Below, piece by piece: positions 1 to 5,565 of a stretch of DNA of 5,668 nucleotides. The translations under genes and the position numbers were made by a program. This DNA comes from Deltaproteobacteria bacterium (GTDB lineage: Bacteria > Myxococcota_A > Polyangia > HGW-17): NCBI GenBank assembly GCA_003249585.1, contig QKIM01000657.1, forward strand, positions 1 through 5,668, in the 5' to 3' direction. The number at the start of each line of letters is the position of its first letter. The first letter of the stretch is position 1. A model generated the notes under the pieces. That model was not told the DNA's origin. It did no database searches and was given only the letters and a program-made list of their open reading frames with translations.

Positions 1-35
1 TGCCCGTACGAAAGCCGTGGCGAGTTCTCTGAAGG

Positions 36-55
36 GGGCAGGACACGTCCTGCCC
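36..55. repeat. Perfect 9+9 bp inverted repeat, copy 1
   Basis: Left arm gggcaggac (36-44), centre ac (45-46), right arm gtcctgccc (47-55). As RNA it would form a strong GC-rich stem of 8 bp with a 4-nt loop on either strand. No T-run follows on either side, so it is not a standard intrinsic terminator. The dyad symmetry would also suit a dimeric DNA-binding protein. Confidence 0.8.
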
Positions 56-85
56 GTACGAAAGCCGTGGCGAGCCCTCTAAAAT

Positions 86-105
86 GGGCAGGACCCGTCC
101 TGCCC
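86..105. repeat. Perfect 9+9 bp inverted repeat, copy 2
   Basis: It has the same arms as the copy 50 bp to its left, with centre cc (95-96) instead of ac. Both arms are conserved while the centre and the adjacent bases at 81, 84 and 85 vary, which suggests the dyad itself is what is maintained or copied. It ends 13 bases before the possible -35 element of the downstream four-TM gene, so it could act as an operator for that gene, but that is only a positional argument. Confidence 0.8.
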
Positions 106-118
106 GTAAAAAGAGGTT

Positions 119-147
119 TTTCCCCTGGCCGGGAAATGCGGTATGAT
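119..147 (+). promoter_or_regulatory. Possible sigma-70-type promoter for the four-TM gene
   Basis: A good -10 hexamer, TATGAT (142-147, 5 of 6 consensus), lies about 40 bases before the ATG at 187. At 17-bp spacing the -35 position (119-124) reads TTTCCC, only 3 of 6. The -10 is convincing and the -35 weak, so an activator or an alternative sigma factor may be involved. The inverted repeat at 86-105 lies just upstream. Confidence 0.3.
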
Positions 148-173
148 GTCACGGCAGCGGTCGTGAACACCGC

Positions 174-182
174 GGGAGGGAG
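174..182 (+). promoter_or_regulatory. Ribosome-binding site fixing the start at 187
   Basis: GGGAGGGAG, with a GGAGG core at 175-179, stands 7 bases before ATG 187. The in-frame upstream ATG at 67 lies inside the tandem repeat and ahead of the probable promoter. This site is the main reason for choosing 187. Confidence 0.75.
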
Positions 183-186
183 CATA

Positions 187-1122
187 ATGCCCGAAATACA
201 GAAGACGGCCCCCAGCGGGCGAAGTATCAGGATCCGCAGCCTCAGCGACGTGAACGCCGCCATCAACGCTGTCATCGACCGAACGAGCAGCATATATGGG
301 CTGTCGGTCATGGAGCAGGGGATCTTCCGGGCGGACTTTAACGTGGGGCCCGAGGCGAAGCGCAGCGCCCTGTCGCCCTCCAAGAACTTCTCCATGTTCT
401 TCGTCCCCACCTCCATGACGGAGAAGGGGTTCGTCAAGCGGTTCATCCAGAAGACCGGGAAGCTCAAGGAGAGCCACATGAAGAAGGCCGAGAAGAACGG
501 GATCTGGACCTACTTCTTCCCCGAGACCGAAGACCACGTGCATTTCGGCATGACCGGCGCCGTCCCCCTGGGAAACGTCAACGTCTACTTCTTCTCCGTC
601 TCTCCCACCCGTGAGGACGTGACCAAGGCGGTGTCGACCTTTATCAAGAACATCCAGAACACCTCCCTGTCCGACTCCTTCTTCGAGGAGGCCGACCAGC
701 TCAGGAGCCGCTGGATCGGGCCTGGTGTGGTGGCCGGGGTCCTGGCCCTTGAGGCCCTCATCCTGCTCTTCTCCTCGGCGCCCGTCTACCGGTTCGGCCG
801 GGGAGGCGACGCGGGCCTCCCCAACCTCGCGGGGACCATCTTTTTCCTGGTGATGGGGGTGCTCGCGCTTATGCGGCGGTTCCGTATCACCTACCTCTTC
901 CTCTTCCTCACGGAGATGGCCACTATCGCCAACATCATCGTCGTGGCCATCCTGACGCAGAAGCTGCACCTTTCTTTCACCATACAGAATTTCGGCATCA
1001 CCCTGCTGCATCTTTTCCTGCTGGTCTTCATCCCGCTCAGGGGGCAGGACTTCAACGTCTTCAGCCTCCGGCAGTTCTACAAACGCGTCCTCTTCGGGTT
1101 CAGGGACTGGTCCCATATGTAG
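187..1122 (+). CDS. Hypothetical protein with soluble N-terminal domain and four C-terminal membrane segments
   Basis: This encodes 311 residues; I do not recognise the family. Residues 1-175 are soluble and lack a signal peptide. They are mixed alpha/beta, with a helical start (SLSDVNAAINAVIDR), a strand-rich stretch (FSMFFVPTSM, about 68-77), a Lys-rich helix (about 79-103), then WTYFFPE, HVHFGMTG and VNVYFFSVSP strands. Four hydrophobic segments follow, near 177-198, 213-230, 235-257 and 264-284, and a basic tail ends in RDWSHM. The arginines between segments 2 and 3 (MRRFR) and in the tail fit a cytoplasmic N- and C-terminus under the positive-inside rule, which would place the soluble domain in the cytoplasm. 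The start at 187 is chosen for its strong ribosome-binding site. The gene is monocistronic here and ends one base before the convergent 3D gene. An inner-membrane role is inferred; no enzymatic motif is visible. Confidence 0.85.
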   Translation: MPEIQKTAPSGRSIRIRSLSDVNAAINAVIDRTSSIYGLSVMEQGIFRADFNVGPEAKRSALSPSKNFSMFFVPTSMTEKGFVKRFIQKTGKLKESHMKKAEKNGIWTYFFPETEDHVHFGMTGAVPLGNVNVYFFSVSPTREDVTKAVSTFIKNIQNTSLSDSFFEEADQLRSRWIGPGVVAGVLALEALILLFSSAPVYRFGRGGDAGLPNLAGTIFFLVMGVLALMRRFRITYLFLFLTEMATIANIIVVAILTQKLHLSFTIQNFGITLLHLFLLVFIPLRGQDFNVFSLRQFYKRVLFGFRDWSHM

Positions 1123-1123
1123 G

Positions 1124-2188
1124 TCAGTCGAGGGAGTCGGGGCGGTTGCCCCTGGGGGCGCGGCTGGTCTTGATGTAGTCGCGCAGCCACTGACAGCGGC
1201 CGGAGTTCATGTACATGGTGAAGCGGGTGCGGGTGGGGACGATGCGCTCCAGCGCCAGCCACATGGCGTGGGTCCCCGAGAAGAAGTCGAAGTGGTCGTT
1301 CTTGATCCAGCCCCCCACATCATGGGCGATGAAGCAGCCGTCGTGGACGAAGTTGCCCAGGCCGTCCCGGGCGGGGATATAGACCCCGTCCCACTCCTCC
1401 ATGTAGATGAGGGTGTCGTGGGGGATGACGTTGGCGTCCACGGCCAGGGAGCGGAAGGGGATGAGGGAGGCGCCGGCGGCGCCCGAGCCCCAGGGATACC
1501 TGTCCTTGGCCAGCTCCGTGTAACAGATTTTGCCACCGCCGTAGGTGCAGGGGATGGCGCAGTCGCACCGGGAGGCGAAGTTGATGATGCCGCTGTCCAA
1601 GAGCCGCCCCGTCCCCTCGACGCACACCTCGGACATGAAGCGGTAGTCCACGACGGCCACGGGGACGCACTGCGGATCCCGCAGCACGATCTCCTCGCGG
1701 ACACCGAAGTCCACCTCCTGCGATACGTAGTAGTAAGAGATCCACAGGCTCCCCACCAGGTCGCCCTTGGAGAGATCCATCTCGGGCATGGGGATGACCC
1801 GCACGCGGTCGTAGGCGACCTCGGTCCCGTCGGAGGTGTATCCGAAGAGCTCCAGGGTGTGGGGGAGCCCAGTGTCCAGCATGGTCCACGTGATGTCCGT
1901 GTGCTCCAGAGGGGCGGTCTCCCGGCGCACGAGGACCCGGTTGTCGTAGAGCTCGTAGTGGTGGATGTTGTAGGTCGAGATGGTGATGATGGCCGGGTTG
2001 TCCACCACGTCCTCCTCGGCGGGGGCGAGGATGCGCACCAGGGGCGCATCGATGGACTCGGCCAAGTAGGGGTCGGCGGCAGGCGGCGGCAGCGGCGCGG
2101 GCGCCTCCTGGGGCGGCGGGGGCGGGGCCTCGGGCTCGGGCTGCGCCTGACAGGCCGCCAACAAGGCGATGAGCAGGAGCGCTCTCAT
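1124..2188 (-). CDS. 3D-domain (MltA-type) lipoprotein, putative peptidoglycan-active enzyme
   Basis: This encodes 354 residues. Residues 1-13 (MRALLLIALLAAC) are a lipoprotein signal peptide with lipobox LAAC and lipid-modified C13, followed by Q14. A Pro/Ala/Glu-rich tether spans about 14-41. Residues 46-133 look like an Ig-like beta-sandwich. From about 144 (GSLWISYYYVSQE) to 325 is a 3D domain: its three aspartates appear as SLAVD (D251), AHDVGG (D290) and HFDFFSG (D301), as in the double-psi beta-barrel of MltA and related lytic transglycosylases. MltA-type enzymes cleave peptidoglycan glycan strands to 1,6-anhydro ends, and D301 sits where the family's catalytic Asp is expected. Cysteines cluster at RCDCAIPC (208, 210, 214) and 222, which suggests disulfides outside the cytoplasm. 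ATG 2188 overlaps the upstream gene's stop (ATGA), with GGAAGG about 10 bases before it. Glycan cleavage is a family-level inference; some 3D proteins have no proven activity. Confidence 0.9.
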   Translation of the reverse strand: MRALLLIALLAACQAQPEPEAPPPPPQEAPAPLPPPAADPYLAESIDAPLVRILAPAEEDVVDNPAIITISTYNIHHYELYDNRVLVRRETAPLEHTDITWTMLDTGLPHTLELFGYTSDGTEVAYDRVRVIPMPEMDLSKGDLVGSLWISYYYVSQEVDFGVREEIVLRDPQCVPVAVVDYRFMSEVCVEGTGRLLDSGIINFASRCDCAIPCTYGGGKICYTELAKDRYPWGSGAAGASLIPFRSLAVDANVIPHDTLIYMEEWDGVYIPARDGLGNFVHDGCFIAHDVGGWIKNDHFDFFSGTHAMWLALERIVPTRTRFTMYMNSGRCQWLRDYIKTSRAPRGNRPDSLD

Positions 2189-3105
2189 GGAATCAAGACC
2201 TTCCGGGGCTCCAGTAGCGTTCGGATCTTCGGGGCCAGCAGCTGACCCCACAGGGCGTAGCCTGCGTGGGACAGGTGGAGGGAGTCGTGCTTGAAGAGCT
2301 TCGCGATGACGGCGTGGCCCTTCTTGAAGAGGCTGGTGAAGTCCACGTAAAAGATGTCCTTTCCGTTGTGCAGCCGGGCGAGGAGGGGGTTGGTGCCCAG
2401 GGCCCGCCGGCCTGCTCCCGTGGGGCGGTCGCCTCGGGGCAGGATACCCACGAGGAGGATCTTGATCCCCGGGAACTTCTCCTTCAACGTCTTCACGATG
2501 GCCTTGATTCCCAGCGCGATGTTCCGTGGCGAGGTCCTCAGTGCCGCGTTGTTGGTCCCCGCCATGACCACGGCGACCTTGGGTCTCAGAGCGCCGAAGG
2601 CTGTGTGCTTCAGGCGGTACAGGATGTGCTGGGTCTGATCGCCTCCGACGCCGAAGTTGAAGGGATGCCAGGAACCGAACGCGTGGGCCCAGGCGTCTGC
2701 GCCCTCGATCTCCCAGTAGTGGGTGATGGAGTCCCCGACGAAGAGCACGTCGACCCGCTTTGTGGCCGCGAGCCGCTCCTGCAGGAGCTTGTTCCTCTTC
2801 TTCCACCACCAGTAGACGTTTCGCGCGGCGGGACGAGCCGCCGGGGGCAGACTGGGATGCGCCTTCGCCATGGTCGGGTGGGCGGCCGCGTGTGGCCTCG
2901 GGTGTCCCGCCACGAGGGTCGCGTCATGAAAGACCTCGAAGGTGGAGGGCTTGGATGGAGCCGGCCGGTGGGCCCCCAGGGAACGCTGCGGGGCAGATGG
3001 GGGTACCGCGCGCACGCCCGCTTCGTCCCGACCCGGGCGGTGGCCCTGGCCCGAGCAGGCGGTCAGGGATACGAGGAGACAAAGGGGGAGGAGAAATCGG
3101 GACAT
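2185..3105 (-). CDS. SGNH/GDSL-family lipoprotein hydrolase, PAF-acetylhydrolase-like
   Basis: This encodes 306 residues. MSRFLLPLCLLVSLTAC is a lipoprotein signal peptide with lipobox LTAC, C17 and then S18. Residues 18-95 are a low-complexity Pro/Ala/His/Arg linker. The SGNH fold starts near 97 (VYWWWKKRNKLLQERL). All four blocks are intact: block I FVGDSIT with nucleophile S126; block II NFGVGGDQTQH with the oxyanion glycine near 154-155; block III MAGTNN with N185; block V DSLHLSHAGY with D274 and H277. The spacing and the NFGVGG, GTNN and ILPRG segments closely resemble the PAF-acetylhydrolase 1B beta/gamma group, so it should be a serine esterase acting on an acetyl or short-acyl ester. 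The substrate is unknown; O-acetylated peptidoglycan is attractive given the coupled 3D-domain gene. ATG 3105 is chosen because it begins the signal peptide; the longer frame to 3138 would start inside a probable -10 element. No clear Shine-Dalgarno precedes it. Confidence 0.93.
   Translation of the reverse strand: MSRFLLPLCLLVSLTACSGQGHRPGRDEAGVRAVPPSAPQRSLGAHRPAPSKPSTFEVFHDATLVAGHPRPHAAAHPTMAKAHPSLPPAARPAARNVYWWWKKRNKLLQERLAATKRVDVLFVGDSITHYWEIEGADAWAHAFGSWHPFNFGVGGDQTQHILYRLKHTAFGALRPKVAVVMAGTNNAALRTSPRNIALGIKAIVKTLKEKFPGIKILLVGILPRGDRPTGAGRRALGTNPLLARLHNGKDIFYVDFTSLFKKGHAVIAKLFKHDSLHLSHAGYALWGQLLAPKIRTLLEPRKVLIP
2186..2204 (-). promoter_or_regulatory. ATGA overlap and ribosome-binding site coupling hydrolase and 3D genes
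   Basis: The TGA stop of the hydrolase (2185-2187) shares bases with the ATG of the 3D gene (2186-2188). GGAAGG (2199-2204) inside the last hydrolase codons stands 10 bases before that ATG. This arrangement is typical of translational coupling through termination-reinitiation. Confidence 0.7.
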
Positions 3106-3137
3106 GACATCTGATGCCGGACGACGGCGTGCCCTCA

Positions 3138-3166
3138 AGTCTAGCAGCTTGGACCGACCGGGGCAA
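3138..3166 (-). promoter_or_regulatory. Possible extended -10 promoter for the hydrolase-3D pair
   Basis: On the minus strand TTGCCC (3161-3166) and TAGACT (3138-3143) are separated by exactly 17 bp. TGC directly precedes the -10, matching the extended TGn motif. Each hexamer matches consensus at 4 of 6 positions. Transcription would start near 3131, leaving a leader of about 26 bases before ATG 3105. It lies between the LRR gene and the hydrolase, so the pair could be expressed without the LRR gene. Confidence 0.4.
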
Positions 3167-3180
3167 ATTTCAAGGGGCCG

Positions 3181-5442
3181 TCAGTCGATGACGGTCACGG
3201 GGAGGGCGGTCTGCAGCTGCTCAAGCCCGCTGGAACTGATATGGGTCGCGTTGAGGAAGAGGGAGTCCAGCACGCGGAGCTTGGAGAGGTGGGTGATGGA
3301 GCGGTCGCCCACTTTGGTGGACTGCAGGTTCAGGGAGACCAGGCGCAGCAGCCCCGCGATGAATTCCATGCCCTCGTCGCCTACGTTGGTGCCTCTGAGG
3401 TTGAGGGAGGCGAGGTGTCCGATCTTGCGCAGGTGGACCATCCCGGAGTTTCCCACGGGGGTGGCCGAGAGGTCGAGGACCGTGAGAAGGTGCATGGCGC
3501 TCAGCGCGTTCAGGGACCGGTCGCTGATGTTGGTACCCGAGAGGTTGACGTCCCGCAGAAAGCGCAACTCCTCGAGGGCGAGCACGCCACGGTCGTCGAT
3601 GCGCGTGCGGGCGAGGGCGATCTTCTCGATGTTGGGCAGCTCGGTCAGGACGGCGACCCCGGCGCTGGTGATGGGGTTCCGTGAACAGTCCAGATCCGTG
3701 AGACGGTGCAGGCGGTTCAGCGCGGGGAGGCCCGCGTCGGTGATGCCCGTGGCGATGACATAGAGCTTGCGGAGATTCTCCAGCCTCGTGAGCCTGGCGA
3801 GCCCGCGATTCCCAATGGGGACCTGCTCCAGATCCAGTTCCCGAAGCCTGTGCAGCTGGCAGAGCGAGTCCATGGCGCGATAGGTGAGCCTGTGGCAGAA
3901 GGGCAGCGCGAGCCGCTCCAGTCCGCCGAGGTGGCGCAGCTCGCGGACCCCGTGATCGGTGATCATGGCCCCTGAGATCTCCAGGGAGCGAAGCGCGCCA
4001 AAGGCTCTCAGGTGTTTGAGCGACTCGTCGGCGATGCGGCGCCCTGAGACGGACAGATGCGCAAGGCGGGGGAGCCGGGAGAGGGTGGCGAAGAGCGCCG
4101 CTCCACTGGAGTTGATGGAGAGGGAGAGGCGGGAGAGGTTTTTGAGGCGGGAGAGATCGTGGAGGGCCTGGCCGTCGAAGTCCTCGCTGCCGAGGTCGAG
4201 CACCTTGAGGCGGGTCATGGCGCGCAGTCCGTCGAGGCACAGCGCGCTGATGATGGCGCCCGAGAGGTTGAGCTCTTCCAGGCGGGTCAGGGTGGCGAAG
4301 CGGGCGATCCCCACGTCTGAGATGGGGCAGTTTTCGAGGTTGAGGATCTTGAGCTGGCGAAACCCGGCCAGCGTCGGAGCGCTCGCGTCGGAGATGGCTG
4401 TGTTGCGCACCAGGAGGGTCGAGAGGTGCTGCAGCCGTCCAAGCTGGAGGAAGCCGGCATCGGTGATGGCGCTGTTATCGCTCAGGTCGAGCACCGTGAG
4501 GGCGGTGAGGGGTGCGATGTGCGCGAGGTAGGCATCTTCCATGGCACAGTCGCGGAGCTTCAGGGAGGTGAGCCCCTTGAGCGCCATGACCGGGGCCAGG
4601 TCTTTCTCGGTGAGGTGGCGGTTGCCTGACAGATCGAGGTGGACCAGCGCAGGCAGACCGGCCAGGTGGGTCAGATCCCTCCGGGTGACGTCGGTGCGGT
4701 CCAACAGGAGCGACCGCAGCCGTGTCAGTTTTGCCAGGTGCCCGAGCCCGCCGCCGATGGTGTTGCCGGCCAGGTCCAGCCGGAGAAGCCCCTTGAGCCG
4801 CGCCAGATGGCGGAGCCCCGAGCCGGTGATGTTGACCGAGTCGAGGGCCAGCGCCTCGAGGTCGGGCAGGGACGCGAGATGTCCGAGGCCCCTGTCGGAG
4901 ACGCTGGTGAAGGAGAGATCCAGATCGTCCAGCGCCGTCATGTGCCCGACATAGGTCATCCCCGCGTCGGTGATGTCCGTGTGGGCGAGGTTGAGGCTGC
5001 GCAGGCGCAGCAGCTTGGAGACGTGGGTGAGGGCGTCGTTGGAGACGCGGGTGTCCTTGAGGCTGAGGTATTCCAGGGACCGGATGCGGGCCACATACTC
5101 GAGGCCCACGTCGTCGATGGGGGTCCCCGTAAGGTCCAGGTGTGCGAGGTGGTGGAGGTTGGTCAGGAAGAAGAGCCCCTCGTTGGTCACGTGGGTCCCG
5201 CTGAGGTCGAGGCGCCTGAGGTCGCGCCGCAGGGAGAGCCAGGCCAGATCGTTGTCGCCGAAGGTTGCCGGGGCCTCCTTCAGTTTTTTCGCGGCGAAGT
5301 GGACGAGGACCAGGTCCTCGGCGTCGAGGGCGACGGCGGTGGAGCGCTGCGGCAAAAGGGGCTTGGGCGTGGTCGGCTCTCTGGTACTCCGGTCACATCC
5401 GAGGACCGCGAGGATGAGCAGCAGTGCGAGACGTGAGTGCAA
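3181..5442 (-). CDS. Leucine-rich-repeat lipoprotein with 28 LRRs
   Basis: This encodes 753 residues from a TTG start. The first 16 residues (HSRLALLLILAVLGC after the start) are a compact lipoprotein signal peptide with lipobox VLGC and lipid-modified C16, followed by D17. Residues 17-74 are a linker and a probable helical cap. Residues 75-748 are 28 consecutive repeats of about 24 residues with pattern LxxLxLxxTxITDxGLxxLxxL, and the protein ends on a last strand, VTVID. No catalytic or transmembrane domain is visible, so it should be an elongated solenoid for protein or ligand binding, anchored by its lipid outside the cytoplasm. The frame can be extended upstream to GTG 5493, but that adds a 17-residue polar leader before the signal peptide, whereas AAGGGAG stands 7 bases before TTG 5442. 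Similar repeats occur in eukaryotic F-box LRR proteins and bacterial GALA-type effectors, but there is no F-box or type III signal. The ligand is unknown. Confidence 0.92.
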   Translation of the reverse strand: MHSRLALLLILAVLGCDRSTREPTTPKPLLPQRSTAVALDAEDLVLVHFAAKKLKEAPATFGDNDLAWLSLRRDLRRLDLSGTHVTNEGLFFLTNLHHLAHLDLTGTPIDDVGLEYVARIRSLEYLSLKDTRVSNDALTHVSKLLRLRSLNLAHTDITDAGMTYVGHMTALDDLDLSFTSVSDRGLGHLASLPDLEALALDSVNITGSGLRHLARLKGLLRLDLAGNTIGGGLGHLAKLTRLRSLLLDRTDVTRRDLTHLAGLPALVHLDLSGNRHLTEKDLAPVMALKGLTSLKLRDCAMEDAYLAHIAPLTALTVLDLSDNSAITDAGFLQLGRLQHLSTLLVRNTAISDASAPTLAGFRQLKILNLENCPISDVGIARFATLTRLEELNLSGAIISALCLDGLRAMTRLKVLDLGSEDFDGQALHDLSRLKNLSRLSLSINSSGAALFATLSRLPRLAHLSVSGRRIADESLKHLRAFGALRSLEISGAMITDHGVRELRHLGGLERLALPFCHRLTYRAMDSLCQLHRLRELDLEQVPIGNRGLARLTRLENLRKLYVIATGITDAGLPALNRLHRLTDLDCSRNPITSAGVAVLTELPNIEKIALARTRIDDRGVLALEELRFLRDVNLSGTNISDRSLNALSAMHLLTVLDLSATPVGNSGMVHLRKIGHLASLNLRGTNVGDEGMEFIAGLLRLVSLNLQSTKVGDRSITHLSKLRVLDSLFLNATHISSSGLEQLQTALPVTVID
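3199..5220 (-). repeat. Degenerate 72-bp tandem coding repeat (28 LRR units)
   Basis: The DNA encoding residues 75-748 of the LRR lipoprotein has about 72-bp periodicity. Most units encode 24 residues. Unit 7 (residues 219-241) has 23, and units 9, 11 and 19 have 25, with the extra residue in the loop after the LxL strand (for example SGNRHLT, SDNSAIT, PFCHRLT). Units 14-17 and 19 depart most from consensus in the ITDxG turn, while units 1-5 and 20-28 are regular. The divergence between units indicates old duplications rather than recent slippage. Confidence 0.85.
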
Positions 5443-5449
5443 TGGTCGG

Positions 5450-5456
5450 CTCCCTT
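5450..5456 (-). promoter_or_regulatory. Ribosome-binding site supporting the TTG start of the LRR gene
   Basis: AAGGGAG on the minus strand stands 7 bases before TTG 5442, standard Shine-Dalgarno spacing. No comparable purine-rich site stands before the alternative GTG at 5493, where the sequence is AT-rich (tactaatagtagatc). Confidence 0.65.
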
Positions 5457-5504
5457 GGTGAAGATGTCGGGTCGATGTCGAGTGCGCGCACACGATCTAC
5501 TATT

Positions 5505-5533
5505 AGTATTGGCCAGGTCCGCCGACGGATCAA
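5505..5533 (-). promoter_or_regulatory. Possible promoter of the LRR lipoprotein gene
   Basis: Minus-strand TTGATC (5528-5533, 4 of 6 consensus) is followed at 17 bp by AATACT (5505-5510, 4 of 6) in the only AT-rich patch between the upstream terminator and the LRR gene. The -10 region overlaps an 11-bp odd palindrome, TACTAATAGTA (5498-5508), which could be part of the promoter or a small operator. Transcription would start near 5498, so the GTG at 5493 would have almost no leader while TTG 5442 would have about 55 bases. Confidence 0.35.
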
Positions 5534-5565
5534 GCGCAAAAACCGCCCGGGTCCCCTGTGAAATC

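Larger units (their letters stand above)
1..108. repeat. Tandem 50-bp repeat with internal palindrome (REP-like), about 2.2 copies
   Basis: Bases 1-50 and 51-100 are two head-to-tail copies differing at six positions (25, 26, 31, 34, 35 and 45 of the unit). A third copy starts at 101, matches for 8 bases (tgcccgta) and then diverges. The first 24 bases of the unit are identical in both copies. The array is cut by the window edge, so more copies may lie to the left. Each unit boundary holds a perfect inverted repeat, arms gggcaggac and gtcctgccc, around a 2-base centre (ac or cc). It resembles intergenic palindromic repeats or a pair of operator sites; which is not decidable from one locus. 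Confidence 0.85.

Noticed and set aside
1..108. CRISPR-like appearance of repeated 24-base blocks
   Set aside because: The intervening sequence is nearly identical between copies, so there are no unique spacers. The period simply reflects a tandem 50-bp unit.
126..139. Sigma-54-like element TGGC...TGC upstream of the four-TM gene
   Set aside because: The GG and GC dinucleotides are offset by 11 bases instead of the required 12, and the rest of the consensus is poor.
79..1116. 345-codon minus-strand frame opposite the four-TM gene
   Set aside because: Its product is low-complexity (Glu/Asp/Gly/His runs), with no domain and no ribosome-binding site. It is the antisense shadow of a GC3-rich gene.
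1139..1152. Hairpin GGGGC-GGTT-GCCCC as a terminator for the convergent genes
   Set aside because: The stem is only 5 bp with no T-run on either strand, and it lies inside the C-terminal codons of the 3D gene; common by chance at this GC content.
1268..2245. 325-codon plus-strand frame opposite the 3D gene
   Set aside because: Val/Gly/Asp-rich antisense shadow spanning the whole opposite gene; no family resemblance.
2189..2809. N-terminal extension of the 3D gene frame to 2809
   Set aside because: This stretch is an off-frame reading of the SGNH gene. The lipoprotein signal peptide at ATG 2188 and the ATGA overlap define the true start.
2266..3114. 282-codon plus-strand frame opposite the SGNH hydrolase
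   Set aside because: Antisense shadow without recognisable features; the opposite strand encodes a complete SGNH domain.
3221..4240. 339-codon minus-strand frame inside the LRR gene
   Set aside because: An Arg/Pro/His/Ala-rich out-of-frame product overlapping a well-supported repeat protein; typical of +1 frames in high-GC genes.
4639..5436. 265-codon plus-strand frame opposite the LRR gene
   Set aside because: It shows a repeated Val/Gly/Glu/Gln pattern that merely mirrors the 72-bp LRR periodicity on the other strand.
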